Positions 55,566 through 63,643 of a stretch of 64,000 nucleotides of DNA are shown here, piece by piece. Each line of letters begins with the position of its first letter. Within the stretch, counting starts at the first letter, position 1. The stretch comes from Gallaecimonas mangrovi (lineage in GTDB: Bacteria > Pseudomonadota > Gammaproteobacteria > Enterobacterales > Gallaecimonadaceae). The notes beneath the pieces are model-generated. The model made no database searches and was not told where the DNA came from. It worked only from the letters and a program-made list of their open reading frames with translations. The translations under genes were made by a program, and so were the position numbers. The stretch lies in the NCBI RefSeq assembly GCF_003367375.1, contig NZ_CP031416.1:1557501-1621500 (forward strand). Reading direction: 5' to 3'.

Positions 55566-57455
55566 ATGATGGAACAGATCCGGGAAGGGTCACAGAGCTG
55601 GATAGTTAAGATTATCCTTGGCCTCATAATCCTTTCCTTTGCCTTGACCGGTGTTTATTCCTACCTCAGAGGCGGATCAAGCGCCAACGACGCTGCTGAG
55701 GTCAATGGTCAATCCATCAGCCGTTCCGATCTTGAGCGTGCTTATCAGAACGAACGTTCGCGCATGCAAGAGCAAAACGGCGATATGTTCAGCAAGCTGG
55801 CCAATAACGACAGCTTCATTAAACAAATGCGCATGGGCGCTTTGCAGCAGCTGGTTAACCAACATTTGGTTGCCGATGCAGTAAAAGATATGGGCCTGCG
55901 TGTTTCTGACCAACAAGTTAAAGATGCCATTCGCAAGCTGGGTGCCTTTCAGGTTGACGGCAAGTTCGACAACGACCGTTACCTGGCAATTTTGAACGCC
56001 CAAGGGCTAACCCCCAGCCATTTTTCTGAACTGATGCGTGCCGATGTGGCTCGCCAGCAGTTTGTTGATGCTGTGCTGTCTACTGATTTTGTACTGCCGT
56101 CTGAAGCCAAGGCTATTTATGTGGCCAGCCGCCAGACCCGCGATATCCATAGCGCCACCGTGAAAGCGGCCGACTACATGGACAAAGTCAAAGTCAGCGA
56201 TGACGAAGTTAAAGCGCGCTACGACGCCAAGCCGCAAGGCTTTATGGCGCCAGAGCAAATCGCCCTTAATTACGTTGAATTGTCTGCTGATGATTTAACG
56301 AAAGACGTTAAGGTTACCGACGCCGACATCGCTGCCTACTACAAAGACAACAGCAGTCAGTTTAAAAACCCTGAAAAGCGCCGCGCTTCGCACATCCTCT
56401 TTACCGGTAAAGACGCTAAAGCCAAGGCTGAAGCGGCGCTGAAGGAAATTCAGGGCGGTAAAGACTTCGCGGCGGTTGCCAAAGCGGAATCAACCGACAA
56501 GTTCAGCGCTGAAAAGGGCGGCGACTTGGGTTGGAGCCAGCAAGGCGTTTACGACAAAGCTTTTGATAAGGCCCTGTTTGCCATCAAGAAAGAAGGCGAA
56601 GTGGTTGGCCCTATCAAGTCCTCTTTTGGCTACCACCTGATTAAGCTGACCGGTATTCAGCCCGAAGCGGTTAGCCCCTTGGCGGATGTCAAAGGCGAAA
56701 TCAAAGAGCAGTTAGCCAAGAAAAAGGCAGAAGACTTGTTCTATGACAAGCAAGACAAGTTAGAAAAACTGGCTTTTGAAAACCCAGATAGCCTGGAGGG
56801 TGCCGCTAAGGCCGCTGGCCTGACTGTTCAGCACACCAAGCTCTTTGCCCGCGATGATGCCCCGAAAGCGGTGAATTATCCGAAGGTACTGGACGCGGCT
56901 TTCTCTGACAGCGTTAAGCTCGACAAGGTGAACTCGGAAGTGATTGACGTCAGCAAAGACCACATCTTTGTTGTGCGTGCCAGTGACTACAAAGCCGCGC
57001 ACCGTAAGTCCCTTGAACAGGTTAAAGATGAAATCACCAAAAACCTGCGTACCGAAAAAGCGCAAGATAAGGCAAAGGCCACTGCCCAAACCTTACTTGA
57101 TAAGCTTAACGCCGGTGGTGATATCAGTGCTTGGCTGAAAGAGCAGGGCATTAACTTTGTTGAGTCTAAAGGCATTAATCGTCGTGACCAGAAACTGGCA
57201 CCGGCTATCGTTCGCAGTGCTTTTGAACAAGACAAAGGCGCTAAGGAACTGGTCTCCTTAGGTAATGGTGACAGCGCCGTGGTGCAAGTTGATGCCGTGC
57301 ATGCCTATAAGCCAACCGATGCTGACAAAGACATCATTGCCATGTGGCAAAAGCAGATGCAGCAGCAACGTGTGAACGAGGCTAACCGCCAGTTCATCGA
57401 TGCCTTGCGAGAAACTGCCAAGGTCAAGATTTATAACCTTGACACTAACGGCTGA
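55566..57455 (+). CDS. ppiD: Periplasmic folding chaperone PpiD
   Basis: 629 residues; E. coli PpiD has 623. A single N-terminal membrane anchor (IVKIILGLIILSFALTGVYSY) holds a large periplasmic chaperone. The SurA-like N-domain contains AFQVDGKFDNDRYLAIL. The parvulin domain near residues 265-365 reads RRASHILFTGKDAKAKAEAA and SSFGYHLIKLTGIQPE. Works with YfgM at the Sec translocon on outgoing proteins. Two adjacent ATGs; the first (55566) matches the E. coli MM- start. Confidence 0.95.
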   Translation: MMEQIREGSQSWIVKIILGLIILSFALTGVYSYLRGGSSANDAAEVNGQSISRSDLERAYQNERSRMQEQNGDMFSKLANNDSFIKQMRMGALQQLVNQHLVADAVKDMGLRVSDQQVKDAIRKLGAFQVDGKFDNDRYLAILNAQGLTPSHFSELMRADVARQQFVDAVLSTDFVLPSEAKAIYVASRQTRDIHSATVKAADYMDKVKVSDDEVKARYDAKPQGFMAPEQIALNYVELSADDLTKDVKVTDADIAAYYKDNSSQFKNPEKRRASHILFTGKDAKAKAEAALKEIQGGKDFAAVAKAESTDKFSAEKGGDLGWSQQGVYDKAFDKALFAIKKEGEVVGPIKSSFGYHLIKLTGIQPEAVSPLADVKGEIKEQLAKKKAEDLFYDKQDKLEKLAFENPDSLEGAAKAAGLTVQHTKLFARDDAPKAVNYPKVLDAAFSDSVKLDKVNSEVIDVSKDHIFVVRASDYKAAHRKSLEQVKDEITKNLRTEKAQDKAKATAQTLLDKLNAGGDISAWLKEQGINFVESKGINRRDQKLAPAIVRSAFEQDKGAKELVSLGNGDSAVVQVDAVHAYKPTDADKDIIAMWQKQMQQQRVNEANRQFIDALRETAKVKIYNLDTNG

Positions 57456-57456
57456 T

Positions 57457-57483
57457 AAAAAACCCCGGTTCGCCGGGGTTTTC
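57457..57483 (+). terminator. Rho-independent terminator after ppiD
   Basis: AAAACCCCGG/CCGGGGTTTT with a TTCG tetraloop, right after the stop. Confidence 0.92.
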
Positions 57484-57496
57484 TTTTGGAGTCTTA

Positions 57497-57955
57497 ATGA
57501 AAACTTTCACGCCGTTTTTGTGGGCCGCCGTGTTGTTATTGGCTGGCTGCCATGACGACAGCGCCCGGGTTTCCCTCGGCTGGTTTACCACTAAAGATGT
57601 GGTGGTCAATGGTTTTACCGACCCGAAGATCCCGGGTGTCACTTGCCATGTCGCCCATGTTGAAGATGATTTGAGCTTTTCTGACCCGTCGGACATGTCT
57701 ATTGCCTGCCGCCAGACTGGGCCCATTACCAACGACATGATTAAACACATCGACAAGTCTAAATCCGGTGAAACCGTGTTTAAGGAGTCTTTGTCGGTAC
57801 TCTTTAAGTCGCTAAAGGTCAGGCGTATTTGGGATGGTCAGCACCAAACGCTGATTTACCTGTCGTATTCGACCAAGCAAACCAAAGGCAGCACCCACCA
57901 TGCTATTTCCACGGTGCCGCTTTATGGCACCAAAGCCTGGCAGCAAAGCCAATAA
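57497..57955 (+). CDS. creA: CreA-like lipoprotein
   Basis: 152 residues with a lipoprotein signal (FLWAAVLLLAGC, lipobox LAGC). The body matches E. coli CreA: VVVNGFTDPKIPGVTCHVAHV, then MSIACRQTGPI, ETVFKESLSVLFKSLKVRRIWD and YLSYSTKQTKGSTHHAISTVPL. CreA has no established function. The lipobox here differs from E. coli CreA, which has an ordinary cleavable signal. GGAG lies before the ATG, just after the ppiD terminator. Confidence 0.85.
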   Translation: MKTFTPFLWAAVLLLAGCHDDSARVSLGWFTTKDVVVNGFTDPKIPGVTCHVAHVEDDLSFSDPSDMSIACRQTGPITNDMIKHIDKSKSGETVFKESLSVLFKSLKVRRIWDGQHQTLIYLSYSTKQTKGSTHHAISTVPLYGTKAWQQSQ

Positions 57956-57982
57956 AAAAGGCCGCACTAAGCGGCCCTTTTT
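57954..57982. terminator. Bidirectional terminator between creA and the aminotransferase
   Basis: AAAAAAGGCCGC/GCGGCCCTTTTT with an ACTAA loop; serves both convergent genes. Confidence 0.88.
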
Positions 57983-57984
57983 CT

Positions 57985-59130
57985 TTACATCTTGGCAAGC
58001 CGTCTTGCCGCTTCTTGCAGTGTTGCCTCTTCTTTGGCAAAGCAAAGGCGAATAAGACGCTGGCTCTTAGGCGGCGTTTCGTAGAACACGCTGACCGGTA
58101 TCGCCGCCACGCCGGCTTCTTCAATCAGCCGCTGACAAAACTGAATATCGTCTTCGTCACTGATGGCGCTGTAATCAAGCAACTGAAAATAGGTGCCGTC
58201 GCACGGCAGTAGCTTAAAGCGGCTACCGGCCAGGGCGGCGCGCAGCACATCGCGTTTTTGTTGGTAGAAGGGCCCCAGGGCAAAGGTTTCTTCCGGCAAT
58301 GCTTGCAGGTGCTCGGCTATGGCTTGCTGCAGGGGGTTAACGGTGCAAAAGGTAACAAACTGGTGCACCTTGCGAAGCTCGGCTGTCAGTTCAGCAGGCG
58401 CCACCACATAGCCAAGCTTCCAGCCGGTTAAATGAAAGCTTTTGCCAAAAGACGATACCACCAGGCTGCGCTCGCGAAGGGCAGGGTGGCTGTGCACGCT
58501 AACCGGCTGCTGGCCAAAATGAATAAACTCGTACACTTCATCTGACAGCACAAAAATATTGCGGCTTTCAATGGCTTGCCATAGTGCCTCAAGGTCAGCT
58601 TGCTGCCAGCAACTGCCGGTGGGGTTATGGGGCGTGTTCACCAATACCAAGCGGGTTTTATCATTGAGTAATTGCCGAAAAGCCTGCCAATTAGGGCGAA
58701 AATCTGGCGCTGTTAACACCAAGCGGCGGCAACGTCCCCCAGCCAGGGTAATAGCCGGCTCGTAAAGGTCGTAGGCGGGGTCAAACAGCACCACTTCATC
58801 GCCAGGGCGTACCAAGGCAGTGATAGCGTCAAATATCGCCTCAGAAGCGCCACTGGCCACCGTTATTTCGGTGTTGGTATCTATTTGGCGCTGATAATGG
58901 TTAGCGATAAGGTTGCCAATGGCTTGGCGCAGGGCCGGTAGCCCGGTCATGGGCGCATATTGGTTATTGCCGTGCAAAATTGCCTTAGCGGCGCGCTCTA
59001 ACAACCGCTGGTCAGGGGCAAAGTCTGGAAAGCCCTGGGACAGGTTAATGGCCCCTTTTTCAGCAGCCAGCGCCGACATCTGAGTGAAAATAGTGGTGCC
59101 TACATGAGGCAGTTTTGAGCTGATGGTCAC
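57985..59130 (-). CDS. PLP-dependent aminotransferase, methionine/KMTB type
   Basis: 381 residues of the class I aminotransferase family, close to E. coli YbdL. PLP Lys in SSFGKSFHLTGWKLGY. NTPHNPTGSCW contributes the PLP-binding Asn, and SDEVYEFIHF the Asp. Residues INLSQGFPDFAPDQ are typical of the YbdL/KAT group. It lies head to head with mtnBCD, whose product 2-keto-4-methylthiobutyrate (KMTB) needs transamination to methionine. It therefore probably performs the final salvage step (MtnE role); the specificity is inferred from context. Confidence 0.88.
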   Translation of the reverse strand: MTISSKLPHVGTTIFTQMSALAAEKGAINLSQGFPDFAPDQRLLERAAKAILHGNNQYAPMTGLPALRQAIGNLIANHYQRQIDTNTEITVASGASEAIFDAITALVRPGDEVVLFDPAYDLYEPAITLAGGRCRRLVLTAPDFRPNWQAFRQLLNDKTRLVLVNTPHNPTGSCWQQADLEALWQAIESRNIFVLSDEVYEFIHFGQQPVSVHSHPALRERSLVVSSFGKSFHLTGWKLGYVVAPAELTAELRKVHQFVTFCTVNPLQQAIAEHLQALPEETFALGPFYQQKRDVLRAALAGSRFKLLPCDGTYFQLLDYSAISDEDDIQFCQRLIEEAGVAAIPVSVFYETPPKSQRLIRLCFAKEEATLQEAARRLAKM

Positions 59131-59152
59131 GGCAATTCTCGACCTAAAGAGT

Positions 59153-59181
59153 TTGGCGACAGGGTATCAGAATGCTAGGAT
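59153..59181 (+). promoter_or_regulatory. Sigma70 promoter of mtnBCD
   Basis: TTGGCG, 17-base spacer, TAGGAT. The predicted start near 59188 is immediately before the MetJ box. Confidence 0.5.
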
Positions 59182-59191
59182 TTGGCAACTT

Positions 59192-59199
59192 AGACGTCT
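59192..59199. promoter_or_regulatory. MetJ box (AGACGTCT) before mtnBCD
   Basis: A perfect AGACGTCT half-operator followed by a degenerate second 8-mer (ATATGCCC, 4 of 8). MetJ binds tandem boxes with S-adenosylmethionine. The site lies at the predicted transcription start and could also affect the divergent aminotransferase. Confidence 0.65.
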
Positions 59200-59220
59200 A
59201 TATGCCCAAACGGAGTGCCT

Positions 59221-59820
59221 ATGTCCCGCCCGGGACTGATCCCAACCCTGCTGCATTATTGCAACGAAGCGGCTCGCCGCCATTGGCTGCCGGCCACCGG
59301 TGGCAACTTATCGGTGCGCGTTGATGACAACCATTGCCTTATTACCGCATCAGGCGTTGATAAAGCGAGCTTAACCGAAAAAGACTTGGTTACCGTCGAC
59401 CTGGCCGGCAATGTGCAACAAGGGCCCAAACCCAGCGCCGAAACATTGGTGCATTGCGCGCTTTACGCCAGCGAACCGGCCATCAAGGCGGTATTTCATA
59501 CCCATTCGCTGGCGTCGACCTTGTTGTCACGTAAAACCGCAGGCGACACCTTGTGGCTGGATGGCTATGAAATGCAAAAGGCGATCCGTGGCGTCAGCAG
59601 CCATCTTGAGCCGCTGGCCATTGCCTGTTTTGATAACACCCAAGACATGCCAGCCCTGGCTGATGCGATAAAAGCCCGCTATGCTGCCAAACCTTTTATT
59701 GGCGGCCTGCTGCTTAAAGGTCACGGCCTTTATGCCTTTGGCCAAAGCCCGGAAGAGGCCTGGCGGCACCTGGAAGGCCTGGAATTTTTGTTGCAATGCG
59801 AATGGGAGTGGCGCAAATGA
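59221..59820 (+). CDS. mtnB: Methylthioribulose-1-phosphate dehydratase
   Basis: 199 residues from ATG 59221 (GGAG six bases upstream); a GTG at 59215 is in frame. Class II aldolase fold: GGNLSVRVDDNHCLITASG, the zinc ligands in VFHTHSLASTLLS and a third His in LLKGHGLYAFG. Dehydrates methylthioribulose-1-phosphate in methionine salvage. The stop overlaps the mtnC start (ATGA). Confidence 0.94.
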   Translation: MSRPGLIPTLLHYCNEAARRHWLPATGGNLSVRVDDNHCLITASGVDKASLTEKDLVTVDLAGNVQQGPKPSAETLVHCALYASEPAIKAVFHTHSLASTLLSRKTAGDTLWLDGYEMQKAIRGVSSHLEPLAIACFDNTQDMPALADAIKARYAAKPFIGGLLLKGHGLYAFGQSPEEAWRHLEGLEFLLQCEWEWRK

Positions 59821-60491
59821 TAAAAGCCATCGTCATGGATGTGGAAGGTACCACCACCGATATTGAGTTTGTGCATAAGGTGCTGTTTCCATACGCGAAA
59901 GAGCGCATTGAGGCCTTTGTTAAGGCCCACCATAGCGAACCGCACGTGGCCGCGGCACTGAAAGCGGTCAGCACTGAAGCGGGCCTTGATGTCGACGACA
60001 CCGACGGCCAAATTGCCGCGCTTATCCGCTGGATAGACGAAGATAAAAAAGTAACGCCCCTTAAAACCCTGCAAGGGCTGATTTGGCAACAAGGTTATGA
60101 ACAAGGCGACTTTACCGGCCATGTTTACCCGGATGTGCCCGCCGCGCTTGCGGCTTGGCAAGCCAAAGGCTTGCGGTTAGCGGTGTATTCTTCTGGATCT
60201 GTTGCCGCGCAAAAACTGTTGTTTGGGCATTCTGATGCGGGCAATTTACAAGGCTATTTTGAGGCCAATTTCGACACCCGTATTGGCCACAAGCGGGAAG
60301 TGGATAGCTACTACAACATTGCCAATAAGTTAGCACTGCCGGCCGATGCCATTTTGTTTTTATCCGATATCAAAGAAGAGCTAGAAGCGGCCCAGGAAGC
60401 CGGCTTTCAGGTTTGTCAGCTGGTAAGACCTGGAACAACCGCTGCGCGGGGTTATCCTCTTGCTCACCACTTTGATGAGGTGACCCTATGA
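59817..60491 (+). CDS. mtnC: Enolase-phosphatase E1
   Basis: 224 residues from ATG 59817, overlapping the mtnB stop by four bases; an in-frame upstream ATG lies inside mtnB. HAD-family motif I is VMDVEGTTTDIEFV, motif II LAVYSSGSVAAQKLL and motif IV FLSDIKEELEAAQEAGF. Enolises and dephosphorylates diketomethylthiopentyl phosphate to the acireductone. Overlaps mtnD by four bases. Confidence 0.95.
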   Translation: MIKAIVMDVEGTTTDIEFVHKVLFPYAKERIEAFVKAHHSEPHVAAALKAVSTEAGLDVDDTDGQIAALIRWIDEDKKVTPLKTLQGLIWQQGYEQGDFTGHVYPDVPAALAAWQAKGLRLAVYSSGSVAAQKLLFGHSDAGNLQGYFEANFDTRIGHKREVDSYYNIANKLALPADAILFLSDIKEELEAAQEAGFQVCQLVRPGTTAARGYPLAHHFDEVTL

Positions 60492-61018
60492 CCACCCTGA
60501 CCCTATGCAGTGAAAACGGCATTGAGCTTGGCAGCTGGGAAGATCGCACCATAATAAGCGACAAACTGGCCGCGTTAGGTATCGACTATCAATACCTCCC
60601 CACCCGTGATTTAACCGATCTCAACCCCGATGCGGTGATGAGCCAATACCAAGATGCTATCGATGAATGGCAGCAAAAAGGCGGCTATCAAAGCGTTGAT
60701 GTGGTGTCTATTCAAGCCGATAACCCCAAAGCGCCCGAGCTTCGTCAGAAGTTTTTGGACGAGCACATTCATATCGAAGATGAAGTGCGCTTCTTTGCCG
60801 CCGGTAGCGGGGTTTTCTACCTGCATCTTAATCACCATGTCTATGCAGTAGATTGCACCGAAGGCGACTTTATTTCAGTGCCTGCCGGCACCCCTCACTG
60901 GTTTGATATGGGCGAAGCGCCTTACTTTGTGGCGGTAAGGCTCTTTACCAATCCCGACGGCTGGGTTGCCCAGCACACCGGTAACCCGGTCGCCGCAAAC
61001 TTCATTGATGCGGCATGA
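60488..61018 (+). CDS. mtnD: Acireductone dioxygenase
   Basis: 176 residues. A cupin with metal ligands in EHIHIEDEVRFFAAGSGVF (two His and Glu) and the last His in VPAGTPHWFDMG. With Fe(II) it makes 2-keto-4-methylthiobutyrate and formate; with Ni(II) an off-pathway product. Last gene of mtnBCD. mtnA, mtnK and mtnN are not in this window. Confidence 0.95.
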   Translation: MTTLTLCSENGIELGSWEDRTIISDKLAALGIDYQYLPTRDLTDLNPDAVMSQYQDAIDEWQQKGGYQSVDVVSIQADNPKAPELRQKFLDEHIHIEDEVRFFAAGSGVFYLHLNHHVYAVDCTEGDFISVPAGTPHWFDMGEAPYFVAVRLFTNPDGWVAQHTGNPVAANFIDAA

Positions 61019-61019
61019 T

Positions 61020-61045
61020 AAAAAAGCGCCCTAGGGCGCTTTTTT
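61020..61045 (+). terminator. Rho-independent terminator after mtnD
   Basis: AAAAAAGCGCCC/GGGCGCTTTTTT, a near-perfect palindrome, immediately after the stop. It marks the edge between the housekeeping block and the RHS remnant. Confidence 0.92.
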
Positions 61046-61055
61046 ATTTGATTGA

Positions 61056-61406
61056 TATTTTTGTGGCACCTTGGTTCACAATATCGCCTATGACAGTTTC
61101 GATGTTTACGGAAACCTAAGCCACCGTGAAAACTTGGCAACAGGACTTTCTGAAGACTTTACCTATGATGCCTTGCAGCGTCTGACCAGCCGTAGCCTAG
61201 ACACAGACAGCACCAGCCTGTCGGTAACTTACAGCTATGATGCCGCAGGCAACCTGACCAGCAAAAGCGACTATGCCAGCCAATATAGCTACGACAGCAG
61301 TAAACCCAATGCTGTAGCCAGCATCACCAAGCTAGATGGCAGCACCGCCAGTTTTTTACCTACGACGCCAGTGGCAATATGCGCAGCGGCGACGGTAGAA
61401 CCGTAG
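61056..61406 (+). pseudogene. 5'-truncated, frameshifted RHS repeat fragment
   Basis: The reading frame opens after a TGA at 61053 with no ATG and no ribosome site; it is coding in style at once. YD repeats are clear: TYDALQRLTSRSLDTD and YSYDAAGNLTSKSDYASQY. RHS proteins are normally well over 1000 residues, so most of the gene is gone. The frame is lost in a run of six T (61352-61357): one base more would continue FTYDASGNMRSGDGR in the next frame. Only a few bases separate the remnant from the mtnD terminator. Confidence 0.85.
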
Positions 61407-62848
61407 TCTACAACGCTGAAAACAAACCCAAAGCCATCACCAAAAGCAGCGCATCTATCGGCTTTATTTATGGCGCCGATGGCGCGCGGGTAGAGCAAAC
61501 CACCCTAACCAGCAACATTTTTTATGTTGATAAGGCGTATGAGTGGGATAGCGACGGCGCTTGGCGTGCCTATTTGAGTGATGTGGCTGTGGTGGGTAGC
61601 AGCAGTGCCGAAGGCAGCTATATTCGCTTTCTTTTAAAAGATGCGCTGGGCAGTACTGTGACCACGCTAGACCACAATGGCAGCGTAGCCAGCCGCCGCT
61701 ACTTTGACCCCTTCGGGAAAGCGGGCGACGACCAAGGTAGTGAAAGCACTATTACCAGCCTGGACGGCGGCCGACTTATCAACCGCGGCTTTACCGACCA
61801 CGAGCACTTAGACTCGGTGGCACTTATTCATATGAACGGCCGAGCCTACGACTACAACTTGGGCCGTTTTCTAAGTGTTGACCCCTTTATCCAAAGTCCT
61901 GACAACAGCCAAAGCTTTAACCCATACAGCTACATCATGAACAACCCACTGGCGGGGGTTGATCCGACGGGGTATCACCCCCAACGGAATATGTGCGATT
62001 TACCGTTGCCGTCAGGCATGTGCAGTAAAGGACTACCTATTAGTGGAGCTGGTGGTAATGATGTTCAGGTGGTTGACCAACGAGGTAGCAATGGCAATCA
62101 GGGTTCATCTGATGGCAATACACCTCAGCAAACGGAAACAGAAGACAACGGCAGTAAAAATGACAACGGTGGGTTGACCAATTCCGCCGGTTTTCATTAC
62201 GTTGGAGGTAAAGGGGCAGGAGGTGCAAACGATCAAGGAGAATACTCTAAAACCTATTCAGCACCGTCAATACATTACGCTTCCGGTCTTTCAACCTTTG
62301 ATAAGGTGCAGACCTTCTTTGATGGCTTAGGGATGACAGATATACCTTTTCTAAGCCAAGGGGCCGATATTGTCAGTGGTGGCATGTCAGTCATTACTGG
62401 TGATTGGAAAGGTGCAATGCTTTCTGGCATTGGCATGATCCCTTTATTTGGGGAAGAGGCTCTAGCTGCAAAGATAGGTTCTCGGTTGGAGCGTGCATCC
62501 AAAGAAGCTGATAAAGTAGAGGATATTGCGGAGGGGGTTACAAAGAGAGGGCCGCTTCCAAACGGCGGTAATGCGAAGCCTCATGGAAATGCCAACCATA
62601 ATAGTGCGATTGATAATCGCGTAGGTGAGTTGAAGCAAGATTCGTCGGTTTCGAATATTCGCAAAAACCAACAGCAGGTTGATGTGAACGGCAATAAAGT
62701 TGGTACTAATAGGCCGGATATTCAGTATGACCAAGGTGGGTGTCATTACTGCGTTGAGTATGATCATGTGCCTAGAAACAGTACTCGACACGGTGACAAA
62801 ATAAGCGCCAATGACCCCAATGTAAAAGTTGAGTTAAACCTTTTGTGA
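61379..62848 (+). CDS. RHS core with variable C-terminal putative toxin domain
   Basis: 489 codons in frame with the RHS body but out of frame with the fragment before it. The ATG at 61379 has no ribosome site, so this may be the 3' part of a broken gene rather than an expressed start. Residues about 1-190 are the RHS-associated core, ending in GRFLSVDPFIQSPDNSQSF and NNPLAGVDPTGY (61961-61975). After DPTGY the sequence changes to a Gly/Asn-rich linker, a pre-toxin region (ADIVSGGMSVITGDWKGAML), and a final domain of about 90 residues from HGNANHNSAIDNRV with NRPDIQYD and VEYD. That motif set is reminiscent of nuclease toxins, but I cannot name the family. Overlaps the next gene. Confidence 0.75.
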   Translation: MRSGDGRTVVYNAENKPKAITKSSASIGFIYGADGARVEQTTLTSNIFYVDKAYEWDSDGAWRAYLSDVAVVGSSSAEGSYIRFLLKDALGSTVTTLDHNGSVASRRYFDPFGKAGDDQGSESTITSLDGGRLINRGFTDHEHLDSVALIHMNGRAYDYNLGRFLSVDPFIQSPDNSQSFNPYSYIMNNPLAGVDPTGYHPQRNMCDLPLPSGMCSKGLPISGAGGNDVQVVDQRGSNGNQGSSDGNTPQQTETEDNGSKNDNGGLTNSAGFHYVGGKGAGGANDQGEYSKTYSAPSIHYASGLSTFDKVQTFFDGLGMTDIPFLSQGADIVSGGMSVITGDWKGAMLSGIGMIPLFGEEALAAKIGSRLERASKEADKVEDIAEGVTKRGPLPNGGNAKPHGNANHNSAIDNRVGELKQDSSVSNIRKNQQQVDVNGNKVGTNRPDIQYDQGGCHYCVEYDHVPRNSTRHGDKISANDPNVKVELNLL

Positions 62849-62859
62849 TTGGATGTGAG

Positions 62860-63312
62860 ATGGCAGAACAAGTAAATGCACTAGAGCTATTAAATGATCT
62901 TGATGGCTCTGGCTCAGATAAAGAGTTTTACGCAATTAATGAACTTAGGATGCTTGGAAACGAGCTTCCGAAGTTGTTGTTAGATAAATACAGGACTGCT
63001 AGAAAATGGCAGGTTCGAAGCTCTTGCGTTTATCATTCAATTCGCTATGCAAGATCATCAAATGAAGCCGTTGAGTTAGGTGTGATAGCGCTTGCGGATA
63101 AATCTTATGCAGTTCGTTATAGGGCTTGTATGTTACTGGCCTATTCGCTTGATATGAATGTTTTATCAAGTTTAAAGCAACTGGAAAACATTACCTCGCA
63201 TGAAGAAACCCTACTTGATATTCGTGCAGCTATTGATGCTATTGAAAATCAGAACAGTGATTATTTTGTTGATCGAGCTCACTCAGGAAATATGAAATTA
63301 AGAGTCAACTAA
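62860..63312 (+). CDS. Candidate immunity protein, HEAT-like helical repeats
   Basis: 150 residues from ATG 62860 (GGA six bases upstream). A GTG at 62845 forming GTGA with the toxin stop is an in-frame alternative; either way the gene is coupled to the RHS tip. It is all helical by appearance, with repeated helix pairs such as SSNEAVELGVIALADKSYAV and RYRACMLLAYSLDMNVL, resembling HEAT repeats. No signal peptide, as expected for immunity to a cytoplasmic effector. The gene is more AT-rich than the housekeeping genes. The role is inferred purely from position. Confidence 0.6.
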   Translation: MAEQVNALELLNDLDGSGSDKEFYAINELRMLGNELPKLLLDKYRTARKWQVRSSCVYHSIRYARSSNEAVELGVIALADKSYAVRYRACMLLAYSLDMNVLSSLKQLENITSHEETLLDIRAAIDAIENQNSDYFVDRAHSGNMKLRVN

Positions 63313-63607
63313 GCCCGCAGCGAAGATAAAAAAAGATAAAAAAGTAAGATAAAAGATAAAAAGGACATCCATCTTCTGATTAACCAAAAAGCCACTTTTC
63401 GAATTGCGTCGGCAGTGGTGTATTCGTCAGCCTTTTAGGGTGTTTGCTTTGGTCTGGTGGTGATTTTTTAATAAAACGCAAGTTCCAGGCGAGCGAGACT
63501 ATCAGCGACTGCTGAGGGTGTGTGAGTGTGGTGGCGTGAGGGCTTTACTTTATCCCTTAGCCGCTTGTCTGCCAGAGTCCTGACTGTCGCATAGGCTGTA
63601 ACTTACC
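63313..63607. other. Gene-free accessory stretch
   Basis: Apart from the AT-rich repeat, about 295 bases contain no convincing gene. One frame (63362-63439) reads KDIHLLINQKATFRIASAVV before a stop but has no start codon. This may be debris of a displaced RHS tip or other mobile DNA. Confidence 0.6.
63323..63362 (+). repeat. AT-rich short tandem repeat
   Basis: Four imperfect copies of AAGATAAAA with variable A runs, directly downstream of the immunity gene. Confidence 0.7.
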
Positions 63608-63643
63608 CCAATAAAAAAGCGCCCTTGGGCGCTTTTTTATTGG
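63608..63643. terminator. Bidirectional terminator
   Basis: CCAATAAAAAAGCGCCC/GGGCGCTTTTTTATTGG, an almost perfect palindrome with a TT loop, ending the partial minus-strand gene. Its T run also faces the plus strand. Confidence 0.9.

Noticed and set aside
63362-63439. Small ORF after the AAGATAAAA repeats
   Set aside because: The frame has no ATG, GTG or TTG start and no ribosome site.
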